Part shown: positions 1 to 8,432 of the stretch, in pieces
Layout: each line of letters begins with the position of its first letter
Numbering within the stretch: the stretch's first letter is position 1
Origin: Erinaceus europaeus
Taxonomy: Eukaryota; Chordata; Mammalia; Eulipotyphla; Erinaceidae
Length of the DNA stretch: 64,000 nucleotides
NCBI RefSeq assembly: GCF_950295315.1
Contig: NC_080162.1
Location: forward strand, 73,377,729 to 73,441,728
Direction of reading: 5' to 3'
Program-made: the position numbers and the translations under genes
The notes under the pieces: generated by a model
Databases searched by the model: none
Told to the model about the DNA's origin: nothing
Seen by the model: the letters and a program-made list of their open reading frames with translations, nothing else

Positions 1-199
1 TTCTCCACAAGTAGAAAATTTATTACAGGAGGTGAGCAAACTGGAGCAGGTGGAAAAAGAATCAGTGGTATTAGATCAATTGAGATGATCCAGTTTGAAG
101 AATAGAATGAAAAATAAAAAAACTGAAGAAAAATGAACAGAACCTCAAAGAACTGTGAAACACCAGCAAGTATAACATTATATGTATGATGCAAGTTCA

Positions 200-640
200 A
201 GGAAATAGAATCAGAATATTTAAAGAAATAATTTGATGAAGGACTTTACACATCCAAGTTGCTCAACAAATTCAGAAGAAGACAGAGACCCCCTACCTAG
301 ACAGATCATAATCAAACTACCCCAAAGTTAAAGTATCTGGAACATAGCAAGAGAGAAATAACTCATCAGGTACAAGGTATTTTCATTAAGAATAAAAACT
401 GATTTCTTACTGGAAACCAGGAAGACCAGAAGCCATTGGGATGATGTATTCAAACTACTGAAAGAGAAAAACAATGAATAATTAAAGAATTCTACACCTG
501 GCAAAACTACACTTTAAAATGAAAGAGAAATTAAGACATTCTGAGAGGGGAAAAAAATTGAAAGATATTGTTAGCAAATCTTCCCTTCAAGAACTTGTGT
601 ATTGAAAACTATAAGATATAACTGAAATAAATTAACTATT
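200..640 (+). mobile_element. Ancient L1 ORF1-region remnant
   Basis: Heavily decayed sequence that follows the usual order of an old L1 ORF1 C-terminal region: an aligned 'catccaagttgctcaac' segment, then 'cataatcaaactacc', then a segment near 'ttctacacctggcaaaac'. No frame is open. Assignment is by remembered similarity to eutherian L1M/HAL1 elements, so the subfamily is not stated. Confidence 0.6.
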
Positions 641-714
641 TAAACAAACATAGACATTTTGTGCTCATGGGCTGGAAGATACAATACTGGCAATGCTGCC
701 AGGATGGATGAAAT

Positions 715-1345
715 AAAAAAGATGGGCAATAACTATTAGCAGGAATGTGGAAATACTACAGTTTTTCTGTGTTGTTGGTAGAAGTATAAAATGATACAGC
801 CCTTTTGGAAAATGATTGGGAAGTTTTTCAAAAAGGTAAATATAGAGATACTATCTAACCTGTGAGTTTCAACCCTTGAATTGAATTAAAATAAATAGAA
901 GCATGTTCACTCTAAAACTTGTAAATGAATGTTCCAAGCACCGAAAGACTGAAGCAGCACAACTTGTCTATCAGTTGACAAGCGGATAAACAAAATATGT
1001 TGGGGCCAGGTGGTAGAACACCTGGTTGAGCGCACATGTTACAATGTGCAAGGACCTGGGTTCAAGCCTCTGGTCCCCACCTGCAAGGAGAAAGCTTCAC
1101 AAGTGGTGAAGCAATGCTGCAGATATCTCTCTCTCCCTCCCTTCCCTCTCGATTTCTTACTGTCTCTATCCAATCAATAAAAATAACAAAAAATTAAAAA
1201 AAAAACAAAATATGTTATACCTATATAACAGAGCATCATTTAGCTATCAAAAAGAATGAAGAACTGACACATGCTATAATATGATGGACCTTGAAAAAAA
1301 ATACCCAGAGTAGTCAAATCGTTAGAAACAGTAGGCTTAGTGGTG
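715..1345 (+). mobile_element. Ancient L1 ORF2 3' end and start of 3'UTR
   Basis: Matches the conserved end of old L1 ORF2 ('gtgttgttggtagaagtataaaatg', then the 'atggataaacaaaatatgt' and 'aaaagaatgaagaactgac' segments), frameshifted throughout. A SINE-B at 1002-1202 splits it cleanly. The matching 3'UTR end lies at 2205-2340, so the same old element probably spans most of 200-2340. Confidence 0.75.
1002..1202 (+). mobile_element. SINE-B with target-site duplication
   Basis: Complete SINE-B: tRNA-like head from GGGGCCAGGTGG, a box-B-like GGGTTCAAGCC, the pyrimidine-rich body, and the CAATCAATAAAA tail. The TSD AAACAAAATATGTT at 988-1001 and 1203-1216 is exact and lies inside the ancient L1, so this SINE is younger than that L1. 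Confidence 0.95.
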
Positions 1346-1399
1346 TCAGGGGTTGGAAAGAGGAATAACACATTAGATGTTTCCTTTTTCCTTTCAAAA

Positions 1400-1501
1400 A
1401 ATGGGCATTATGTTCACATTACTATGTATGAGTACCTGGATTCAAGCCCCCAGTTTCCATTTGCATGGAGAAGCTTTAAGAATGGTGGAGCAGGCTTCAA
1501 T

Positions 1502-1553
<52 letters not shown>

Positions 1554-1690
1554 TCTCTCTTTCTCTCTGCCTATTTCTTTCTGTCTCTATCATAAGAAAA
1601 AGATGACTGCTATAAATGGTGGTATATTTGTGTAGGCATCAAGTCCCAATGTTAATTCATCAGCAAAAAAATAACAACAACAACAAACTA
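1400..1690 (+). mobile_element. Degenerate SINE-B with 3' box and expanded CT tract
   Basis: Weak tRNA-like head (TGGATTCAAGCCCCC), the GGAGAAGCTTTAAGAATGGTGGAGCAGG core, a long CT tract, TTTCTGTCTCTATC, then a decayed version of the 'tggattcatagtgcaggcacc' 3' box around 1610-1650. The short reading frames through the CT tract (Ser-Leu repeats) are artefacts of low complexity. Confidence 0.7.
1501..1568. repeat. (CT)n microsatellite
   Basis: Nearly pure CT dinucleotide tract with three T-rich interruptions, grown from the pyrimidine-rich body of the surrounding SINE. Confidence 0.95.
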
Positions 1691-1704
1691 AAAAGGAGGA
1701 CATT

Positions 1705-1808
1705 ATGGACCAGAGAGGTAGTATAATGATTGTGCAGAAGACATTCATGCAAGTGGTTCCAGGTTCAATTACTGGTACCACCAATAGCCAGAGCTGAGCA
1801 GTGCTTAT
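1705..1808 (+). mobile_element. SINE-C
   Basis: GGACCAGAGAGGTAGTATAATG start, a GGTTCAATTACTGG box-B-like segment, and AGCCAGAGCTGAGCAGTGCT at the 3' end. An ATA/ATAATA-rich tail follows. Confidence 0.85.
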
Positions 1809-1844
1809 ATTATAGTAATAATAATAGTAATAAAATGCATATAG

Positions 1845-2040
1845 ACAAACATATATTTTAAACAGTTTTAGATTCACAGGACAATTGAACAGTAGGTGAG
1901 AGTTTTTTCTACAAGTCCTATGCACCCTCATATATACAAATTTCCCCACTATCAAAATCCCACACCAGGGTGGTATAGTTGTTCTAATCAAAGAACGTAT
2001 GCTCACACATCATAGCCCAGGGGCCATAACTTAGGACATT
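1845..2040 (-). mobile_element. Old L1-associated repeat, inverted
   Basis: The segments 'cagttttagattcacagg', 'cccactatcaaaatcccacacc' and 'gtggtatagttgttctaatc' occur in the order I remember from an old eutherian L1-related repeat. Exact family not assigned; strand is tentative. Confidence 0.4.
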
Positions 2041-2069
2041 AGATGATTTTTAGTTAGTTTGTTCCACTG

Positions 2070-2203
2070 AATTTTTAATTTTAATTTTTAATCAGAGTAA
2101 TTCTCAGCTCTAGTTTGCATTACCCGGGATTGAACATGAGACCCTAGAGCTCCAGGTATGATAGTCTTTTACATAACAAGTATGCTATCTCCCAGGCAGA
2201 GTT
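2070..2203 (-). mobile_element. SINE-C, inverted
   Basis: Reverse complement reads CTGCCTGGGAGATAGCATAC, then GGTCTCATGTTCAATCCCGG, then TAGAGCTGAGAATTACTCTG with an A/T-rich tail, a good SINE-C match. It separates the two parts of the ancient L1 3'UTR. Confidence 0.85.
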
Positions 2204-2204
2204 T

Positions 2205-2340
2205 TCTCTTGATAGAGGGTTTCTTTGTAAGATGATAAACATGTTTTGGAATTAAATAATGCCAATAGTTGCACAAACCACTGAATTGTGAACTTTACAT
2301 AAAAAGTTAAATTTATGATGTGTTGTATCTCTTATAAAAA
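2205..2340 (+). mobile_element. Ancient L1 3'UTR end
   Basis: Contains 'gatgataaacatgttttgg', 'ggttgcacaa'-like and 'ccactgaattgtgaacttt' motifs, then 'atctcttataaaaag', the usual order at the 3' end of old L1M elements. Most likely the end of the element seen at 715-1345. Confidence 0.7.
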
Positions 2341-2564
2341 GTTTTAGACTAGTGTCAGACACAGGGTAAGCTCATTAAACATTGTTTGTTACTATTTTAA
2401 AAATTTCCTCTGCTTACTAAGGAAGAAAAATCAGAAAAAAGAATAAGAATGACTCAAATGTGCACAGTCCTTTTAGTTTACAAACCATTCTCAAATCTTT
2501 TTCTAAAGAAACTGTACCACCCACTACAAAGTCATTATGTCCCCTAAGCAATACTCTGATTATT

Positions 2565-2932
2565 GTCATTTATTTTATTTTATTTTTACTTTATTTTGCC
2601 TCCAGGGTTATCACAGGGGCTCAGTACTTGCACTATGAATCCACTGCTCCTGGAGGCCATCCTTTCCCCTTTCTTGCCCTTGTTATTCATTGTTGTTGTT
2701 ATTATTGTTGTTGTTGCCATTGCTTTTGTTGTTGTTAGACAGGATAGAAAGAAATCTAGAGAGGAGGGGAAGACAGAGAGGGGAAGAGTAAGATAGACAC
2801 CTGCAGACCTGCTTCACCGCACATGAATCGTGGTGAAGCGACCCCCCTGCAGGTGGGGAGCCTGGGGAGCCTTATGCTGGTCCTTGCACTTTGTGCCATG
2901 TACCCATAATCTGCTGCACTATCGCGAGCCCC
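2565..2932 (-). mobile_element. SINE-A with 3' box, inverted
   Basis: From right to left: tRNA-like head (decayed, 2932-2840), CTGCAGGTGGGGAGC, GCAGGTCTGCAGGTG, polypyrimidine body, AAC-type tail, then the 3' box seen as 'tgcactatgaatccactgc' near 2629 and a TTTA-rich end. The B-box area has an insertion (ACATGAATCGTGGTGAAGC). Confidence 0.9.
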
Positions 2933-2939
2933 CTATTTC

Positions 2940-3065
2940 TTTATTTTTTAACCAGAGCACTGCACAGCACTTGTTTATGGTGATACTTGGGAATGAGCTT
3001 GGGAGGTCAAAGCCTCAGGCATGAAAGTCTTTTGCATAACCATTATGCTATCTTTCCGGTTCCTC
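2940..3065 (-). mobile_element. SINE-C, inverted
   Basis: The reverse complement shows GGAAAGATAGCATAATGG, TGCAAAAGACTTTCATGCC and CTGTGCAGTGCTCTGG, in SINE-C order, directly abutting the preceding SINE-A. Confidence 0.85.
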
Positions 3066-3114
3066 AACATTGTGATTCATCACTTCATTGTTTTGTTTCT
3101 TTTCTTCTCTAGAA

Positions 3115-3330
3115 GGTAGATAGTTTGTCTAATATACCTGGTGCTTCTTGTCACACAATGGGCACTCAGTACTTATGTGTTACACGAATGGATGAGTGGA
3201 TTAATGAGTGAATACTCCCACGATCCTGCTGGAACTGTAAACAAACCTTATAAGGTAGACTGGGTTTACTAGCCCCACAATGTAGGAAACTGAGGTTCAG
3301 AGAGAACAGCTGATAAGCCTAGTACACCCC
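3115..3330 (-). mobile_element. MIR / L2-type ancient repeat
   Basis: 'aaccttataaggtag', 'taggaaactgaggttcagagag' and an upstream 'gggcactcagtacttatgtg' are the characteristic inverted MIR core and end. Old and diverged. Confidence 0.7.
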
Positions 3331-3410
3331 TGCTCTATAGAGGTGGAGGAAAACCCCCCTCTGCTCTCAGGCATCCTCCCTCTGTCTCAGACTATTTCTC
3401 TGTCTGATAA

Positions 3411-3540
3411 TTCTTCTTCTAGTGTTTGCCCTTCTTCCGTAGCCAGTCAATAGCGTCAGGTTGAGCCTGATGTAAAGTTTCGAGACCTCCTTTGAATCTG
3501 GAGAGGTGACAGTCGTGTCTGCTAATAAAACTACTTAACT
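3411..3540 (-). mobile_element. AAG-tailed retroposon, second copy (3' module only)
   Basis: Positions 3411-3473, reverse complemented, match the 3' 64 bases of the insert at 33437-33646 with two differences, including the (AAG)n tail. Positions 3474-3540 do not match that insert and contain AATAAA on the + strand. The two copies therefore share a 3' end but not a 5' end. No TSD could be identified here. Confidence 0.6.
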
Positions 3541-3950
3541 AAATTCCCAGATCCCTCACTGATTTTTAAAGAGTTATTCTTGACAATGTGTCCCTTCAGG
3601 TGCTGTGATCATTCCATTTTAGAGAACTACTTCACACTTCTCTACTACTTCTCTCTAGAATTCAGACTCCTCCTCTCCATGGGTATGATCCATATATCTG
3701 CGTTTGTTCAACACTGCAGTGATGTCAGTTTGCTCTGGTCTGAACTATTAGTACAGTGCAACCTCAGTGAAACTCTCTCTCTCAAAAAGAAAAGCTCTTT
3801 CTTTCCTTCTGTGAGAACAGATTAACCTGATGTGAAAATTGATGCAAGAACAAACAATAAAATTTTAAAGAAAGAAAGTTAGGAACATTTATTTGAGCAA
3901 TTATCAGAATGTACAGTAAAACCAGTAATGAAGTTAATGTAATATTAACA
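3541..3950. other. No recognised element
   Basis: Single-copy-looking sequence apart from a CT-rich patch near 3770. No open frame of note and no repeat I can name. Confidence 0.5.
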
Positions 3951-4074
3951 CAAAGAGGTCAATGTAGTGGATTAAGAGGTTGGAAACAGACCTATATAAA
4001 CCCACATGAAATCAAGTATGTATAATAAAATTGATAGTGTAGTACAGTGAGGAAAAAAATAAGCATTTTTTAAT

Positions 4075-4210
4075 GATGGAGGATAGGAGATAACATAAGT
4101 TATGAAAAATATGTTCATGTCTGAGGCTCCAAAGTTCCATAATCTATACCCTGCACCACCACAAGTCAGAGGTGAGCTGTGCTCTGGCTAAAAAATAAAG
4201 AGAAAAATAA
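4075..4210 (+). mobile_element. SINE-C
   Basis: Diverged start, then TTCATGTCTGAGGCTCC, CTGCACCACCACAAG, AGAGGTGAGCTGTGCTCTGG and an AAAATAAAG tail. Confidence 0.75.
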
Positions 4211-4440
4211 AATATCATTAAAAAATATAAATGGTCAATTGGATATCAGTTGGTGAAGGGAAAAATGAGCCTTGATTCCTAACTTTCATTACACTAAAAA
4301 AATTTCAAATTGTTTGTGAAATTTAATGTGAAAATTAAATGCTAAATGTGAAAATTAAAGTGAAAAAACAATTGATAAGTATATTCACAAACTTGGGTTA
4401 GGCTAAGACTCCTTAAACAGCTTAGAAAAACACAAATTAC

Positions 4441-4730
4441 AGGGAGTCCGGTGGTAGCACAGCTGGTTAAGAGCATGTGGCACAAAGCGCAAGGACCACC
4501 GTAAGGATCCAGTTTCTTGCCCCGGGATCCCCACCTGCAGGGGAGTGGCTTCACAGGGGGTGAAGCAGGTCTGCAGGTGTCTATCTTTTTCTCTTCCCTT
4601 TCTCTCTCCATTTTTCTCTGCCCTATCTAACGACGACATCAATAACAACAACAATAACAATTACAACAACAAGGGCAACAAAAGGGAAAATAAATAAATA
4701 AATAAATATTTAAAAAATTAAAGAAAAGAG
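4441..4730 (+). mobile_element. SINE-A with TSD
   Basis: Full-length SINE-A beginning AGGGAGTCCGGTGGTAGC. The head, CCCACCTGCAGGGGAGTGGC core, CTATCTTTTTCTCTTCCC body and AAC-rich tail are all present. TSD AAACACAAATTAC at 4428-4440 and 4731-4743, exact, inside the ancient L1. Reading frames across it are not genes. Confidence 0.95.
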
Positions 4731-4896
4731 AAACACAAATTACAAAGGAAAAGAATGATAAACTGAACTTTATGTCTTTTGAAATAACTTCATTTGAAGA
4801 CACAGGTAACTGAAAAGGTAAGCTACAAAGCAAAAGAACATACTTGCCATTAGACCAAGAAAGGACTTGCTAACTAGAACATATCAGAGTGCCTCC

Positions 4897-5049
4897 AGGA
4901 TTGGGGTGATAGCATAATGGTTATGCAAAAGACTTTCATGCCCAAGGTTCCAAGGTCCTAGGTTCAATAGCCAGCACCACCATAAGCCAGAGCTGAGTGC
5001 TCTGGTCTTTCTCTCTGTATCTCTCTCTCTTTTATTGAAATAAAATAAT
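4897..5049 (+). mobile_element. SINE-C
   Basis: GATTGGGGTGATAGCATAATGG start, TGCAAAAGACTTTCATGCC, AAGCCAGAGCTGAGTGCTCTGG, CT-rich 3' part and a TTGAAATAAAATAA tail. One of the clearest copies of the family here. Confidence 0.9.
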
Positions 5050-5337
5050 TGGGGTCAGGCAGTGGCACACTGGGTTAAACACACATACGACCCCAGTTTG
5101 AGCACCCAGCTCCACATCTGCAAAGGAAGGGGTCACTTCACAAGTGGTGAAGCAGGTCTGCAGATGTCTTTCTCTCTCCCTATCTCTCCCCCTCTATCAA
5201 TTTTCCTCTGTCCTATCCAATAAAAAACTGAAAGTAAAAAAAGAAAAAATGGCTGCTAGAAGCTGTGGATTCATAGTATAGGCACTAAGCTCCAGCGAAA
5301 ACCCTGGAGGGAAAATAATAATAATAGTGATAATAAT
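5050..5337 (+). mobile_element. SINE (A/B type) with 3' box
   Basis: Head GGGGTCAGGCAGTGGCACAC, core AAGTGGTGAAGCAGGTCTGC, TCCTATCCAATAAAAAACTG, then the 3' box (TGTGGATTCATAGTATAGGC) and an ATAATAATAG tail. It follows the SINE-C with no gap. Confidence 0.85.
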
Positions 5338-5869
5338 AATTTTTTAAAAGAATACATCCACTCATTAAGAAAAAGAAGTTAATTTCCAAAAGGACAACAC
5401 AAATGGACAAGCATTTCCCAAAAGACAATATCCAAGTGACCAATAAGGCCCTTGAAATGGTATTTAATCACACTAGTTGTCAGGGAAGTGAAAATTTCAC
5501 CATCAATGAAATAACCTTTACACATGCAGTATGCATTGTTAAAAAGAAAAAGTCTGAGAATACCAAGTAAAGACAAGGATGTGTAACAACAGAAACTTTC
5601 ATATAATTAGCTTATATTGGTATAGAAACTTTGGAAAACTGCTAGTGTTTTGTAAAGTGAAAGGTATGCACCACCTATGGCCAGTAATTTACATTCAACA
5701 AAAATTAGTCTACATGTACATCAGAAGGTATATACAAAGCATATTCTTATTTTAAAATTGTTATCTATAATAACCTCAAAACTGGAAGGATTCAAATGTT
5801 TATTGTCATTAAAACTAATGAATAAACTATGGCATATTCATACTATAGAAAAGTATTTTATTTCTAGAG

Positions 5870-6035
5870 CAGGACCAGGAGATTATTCATTGGGTAGAGC
5901 ACATGCCTTACCATATGTCAGATTCTAAGTTTCTTTTGTGGCATCACATTGGAACACCAAGGACAGCATTAATGTTGGGGGGGGGGGGTTGGTGGATGGC
6001 GGTGGTATCTTTCCCTCTTCTCTCTGCTTGACTCT
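5870..6035 (+). mobile_element. SINE-D/E-like fragment with G-run
   Basis: GGACCAGGAGATTATTCATTGGG head-like segment, GAGCACATGCCTTACCATATG, and a pyrimidine-rich end (CTCTTCTCTCTGC). A run of about 10 G near 5978 interrupts it. Too diverged for a firm family call. Confidence 0.5.
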
Positions 6036-6059
6036 GTAAGGAAAGAATTAAAAATTGTG

Positions 6060-6415
6060 CTGGGGAGGCCACTTATTATTGCATATGTGTGGGGTACTTG
6101 GTTCATTCTCTAGTGCCGGTCTACCTTCACGGGTGGGAGAGAGACGACCAGGGACTCACGGCTGAGCTTGGGCATACAGATGACCAAATGCCCCATGGTC
6201 TGAGACCTTTGAGCAGAACTGCTATAGGGTTTGACTTCGGCAGGAACTGGCAATATCCTGAGGGGACAACATGGTGGAATAGGTGCTCTGAGAATGTCCC
6301 AACTCTCTCGGGAACTAGCAATAGCCTGAGGGGACAACATGGCAGATGTGCATCTGCACAATTTCCCAGCACTCTAGCATCACATTGTTAAAAAAAAAAA
6401 CAAAAAACTAAAGAA
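6060..6415 (+). repeat. SINE-E fragment and 68-bp duplicated unit with A-rich end
   Basis: 6060-6118 resembles a SINE-E head. The following segment contains a unit with GGAACT..GCAATA..CCTGAGGGGACAACATGG that occurs at 6243 and again at 6311 (68 bp period). It ends in an A-rich run near 6389-6413. The AACATGGTGGAATAGG wording is reminiscent of L1 5'UTR monomers, but I could not match it to the other L1 5'UTR in this window. Confidence 0.45.
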
Positions 6416-6477
6416 CAAAAATGGGACCCAGGGTATACCTGGCTGCACACATGTTACCATGTATAAGGATCTGTATT

Positions 6478-6526
6478 CTCTCCACCCACTCACCCCAGAG
6501 TCTTTTATTTTGGTGCAATACGCCAA
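6478..6526 (-). mobile_element. Short L1 3'UTR fragment, inverted
   Basis: 'cagagtcttttattttggtg' followed by 'caatacgccaatt' matches the inverted 3'UTR of the young L1 family (compare 30890-30920). Preceded at 6420-6477 by a short SINE-B-like head. Confidence 0.7.
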
Positions 6527-6559
6527 TTAATTAGTTTTATTTTAAATGAGTATTATAAG

Positions 6560-6658
6560 AATACCTGCTAGTGCACAGAAATAGCAACAATACTAGCCAA
6601 GTTCATTGAGTTCTACTTATGTGCTAGGCACTGAGTCAGTGCTTCACAGAAGTATAAA
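6560..6658 (-). mobile_element. MIR remnant
   Basis: 'tgagttctacttatgtgctaggcactg' is the inverted end of a MIR. The young L1 is inserted just downstream. Confidence 0.6.
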
Positions 6659-6670
6659 AAATTTAACAAT

Positions 6671-7400
6671 GGTCTTCTCTCCTCTCCCAGATCAACTAGG
6701 AATACCAAAGGAGACCACCCGGGACCGAAACAAGACAGGACTAGAATGACCACAGGAACCCACTAAATCACGGGTGAATACAAACACACGTGGCTGGTGA
6801 CAGAGAGGAGAGAGGAGCGTAAGGAGAGATTAAGTGACTGCTAACAGTCCAGCAGTTTATCAGTTGAGACCTCCAGTCTGCTCCACCAATAAGGGGACAG
6901 CGGAGGGGAGGAGAGGACTCCCCAGAGACTCACCAAGTGCAACTCTGAGTCTCCATTGCTACTGCCCTCAGAATCTGGAGCAGCAACAGGGAGGGACACC
7001 AAGGGACAGAGATGTAACCGGGAAACTCAGGAGAAGACCTATACCTCGGTGGCATAGCTGAGGGGCTGTGAAATTCTCTTTGTATAACCACTGGATTATC
7101 TCTGCCACACCCTGCTTTATCTCTTGGTCAGGAGTCAGTGATTAAGTTAAGAAGCCTACTGATAGTTTAAAAGCCCGCAGACACCCATAGCCTACAGGGA
7201 AGAAAAAAAAAAAAAAAGAGGCTTTTAAACCACTGAGCTCCAACTCAGGGATTAAAGTACTATTGAAACATTGAAACAACTGTTAACTTCCACCACTGTG
7301 AACCCTTTAATTAACTTACTTAGACACAAGTCAATCCAGGCAATAGTGATCAGTAATTTGAAAAGTACTGATAAAGGGAACTCATAACATAATATATAAA
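6671..7400 (+). promoter_or_regulatory. L1 5'UTR with presumed internal promoter
   Basis: Starts in a CT-rich stretch (CTTCTCTCCTCTCCC), then runs through purine-rich and GC-richer sequence to the ORF1 start. An A-run sits near 7207-7220. L1 5'UTRs normally carry an internal RNA polymerase II promoter; no specific factor site was identified by eye. The inverted L1 at 38294-39123 carries the homologous region. Confidence 0.7.
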
Positions 7401-8376
7401 ATGGTTAAAACAACAAGAAGAAATATTGGAGAATCGAGCCAGGACAAGAGTCCAGCTAAAAGTCCTCCAGAGGGTGAAGCACAAAATAACGAGTTCAACA
7501 TCCAAATATTAAGCTAAGGAAATAATAACAGGAGTGAGTAAAGAATTTGAAAAAATTGTAATCAGAAATACAGGAACAACAAATGAGACTATGGAAGAAA
7601 ATACTAATTATCTCAAGGTTATTAGAGAGCTGAAAGCTGAAATCGCTGAGCTAAGAAGGCAACTAGCTGAACAAGCTAAAACAGTATCAGAGCAGGGCAA
7701 CAAAATAGATGAACTCCAGAAAGCAGTAGAGGGCAGAGAGAATAGAATCTATGAGGCTGAAGACAGAATTAGCAAGATTGAGGATGAATTAGAGACAACT
7801 AAAAAAGAAGTAAGAGATCTCAAAAAGAGATTAATAGATACTGAAAACAACAACAGAGTCCTATGGGATAACTTCAAAAGAAACCATATACGCATTATTG
7901 GCATACCAGAGGAAGAAAGAGAAGGAAAGGAAGAAAGCATTTTCCAGGCCATAATAGCTGAAAACTTCTCTAGTCTAGACAACATCAAAGACATAAAGAT
8001 TCAAGAAGCCCAGAGGGTCCCAAACAGAATTAACCCAGACCTAAAGACACCAAGACATATCATACTTAGAATGGAAAGGAATAAGGATAAAGAAAGGATC
8101 CTGAAGGCTGCAAGAGAAAAACAAAGAATCACCTACAAAGGAAAACCCATAAGATTAGCAGCAGACTTCTCCATACAAACACTACAGGCCAGAAGAGAAT
8201 GGCAAGATATCTATCGAGTGCTCAATGAGAAAGGCTTTCAGCCAAGAATACTATATCCTGCTAGACTGTCATTCAGACTAGATGGAAGCATCAAAACCTT
8301 CTCAGACAAGCAACAGTTGAAGGAAGCAACCATCACCAAGCCTGCCCTGAAAGAAGTTCTGAAAGGTCTCCTATAA
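7401..8376 (+). pseudogene. L1 ORF1 (RNA-binding coiled-coil protein), frameshifted near its N-terminus
   Basis: L1 ORF1p binds L1 RNA as a trimer and acts as a nucleic-acid chaperone in the L1 ribonucleoprotein. The native start is ATG at 7401 (MVKTTRRNIGES), supported by the homologous start MVKPTKRNIGEV in the inverted copy at 38293. One extra base near 7514 shifts the frame, and a stop follows at once. A second in-frame ATG at 7534 opens 280 codons to 8376. In those 280 residues, roughly 25-115 is a heptad-rich coiled coil (KAEIAELRRQLAEQ, EDRISKIEDELETTKKE), 116-215 fits the RRM-like domain (KRNHIRIIGIPEEE), and the rest is the C-terminal domain (AREKQRITYKGKPIRLAADF). The full protein would be about 324 residues, close to the family's usual length. 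The core could still be translated from 7534, but whether it is has not been shown. Confidence 0.93.
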
Positions 8377-8432
8377 ACAACCAGACCACCACAAATAGGA
8401 CATATATCAAAACACTCTAAAACTCGTCAAGA

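Larger units (their letters stand above)
3955..5870 (+). mobile_element. Second ancient L1 (ORF2 3' half), fragmented by SINEs
   Basis: Pieces at 3955-4070, 4215-4440, 4731-4890 and 5340-5870 read in order as a decayed ORF2 C-terminal half. Recognisable points are 'caattggatatcagttggtgaaggg', 'gataaactgaactttatg', 'aaaaggacaacacaaatggacaagc' and 'gaataaactatggcatattc'. Four SINEs (4075, 4441, 4897, 5050) interrupt it. No frame is open. Confidence 0.75.

Noticed and set aside
1340..1606. Ser-Leu repeat frames
   Set aside because: Translation of a CT microsatellite in a SINE body.
4342..4660. Minus-strand frames of 85-89 codons, and similar frames at 25885-26397, 28523-28817, 31909-32214 and 60634-61016
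   Set aside because: All are readings through SINE-A copies and recur wherever the SINE occurs.
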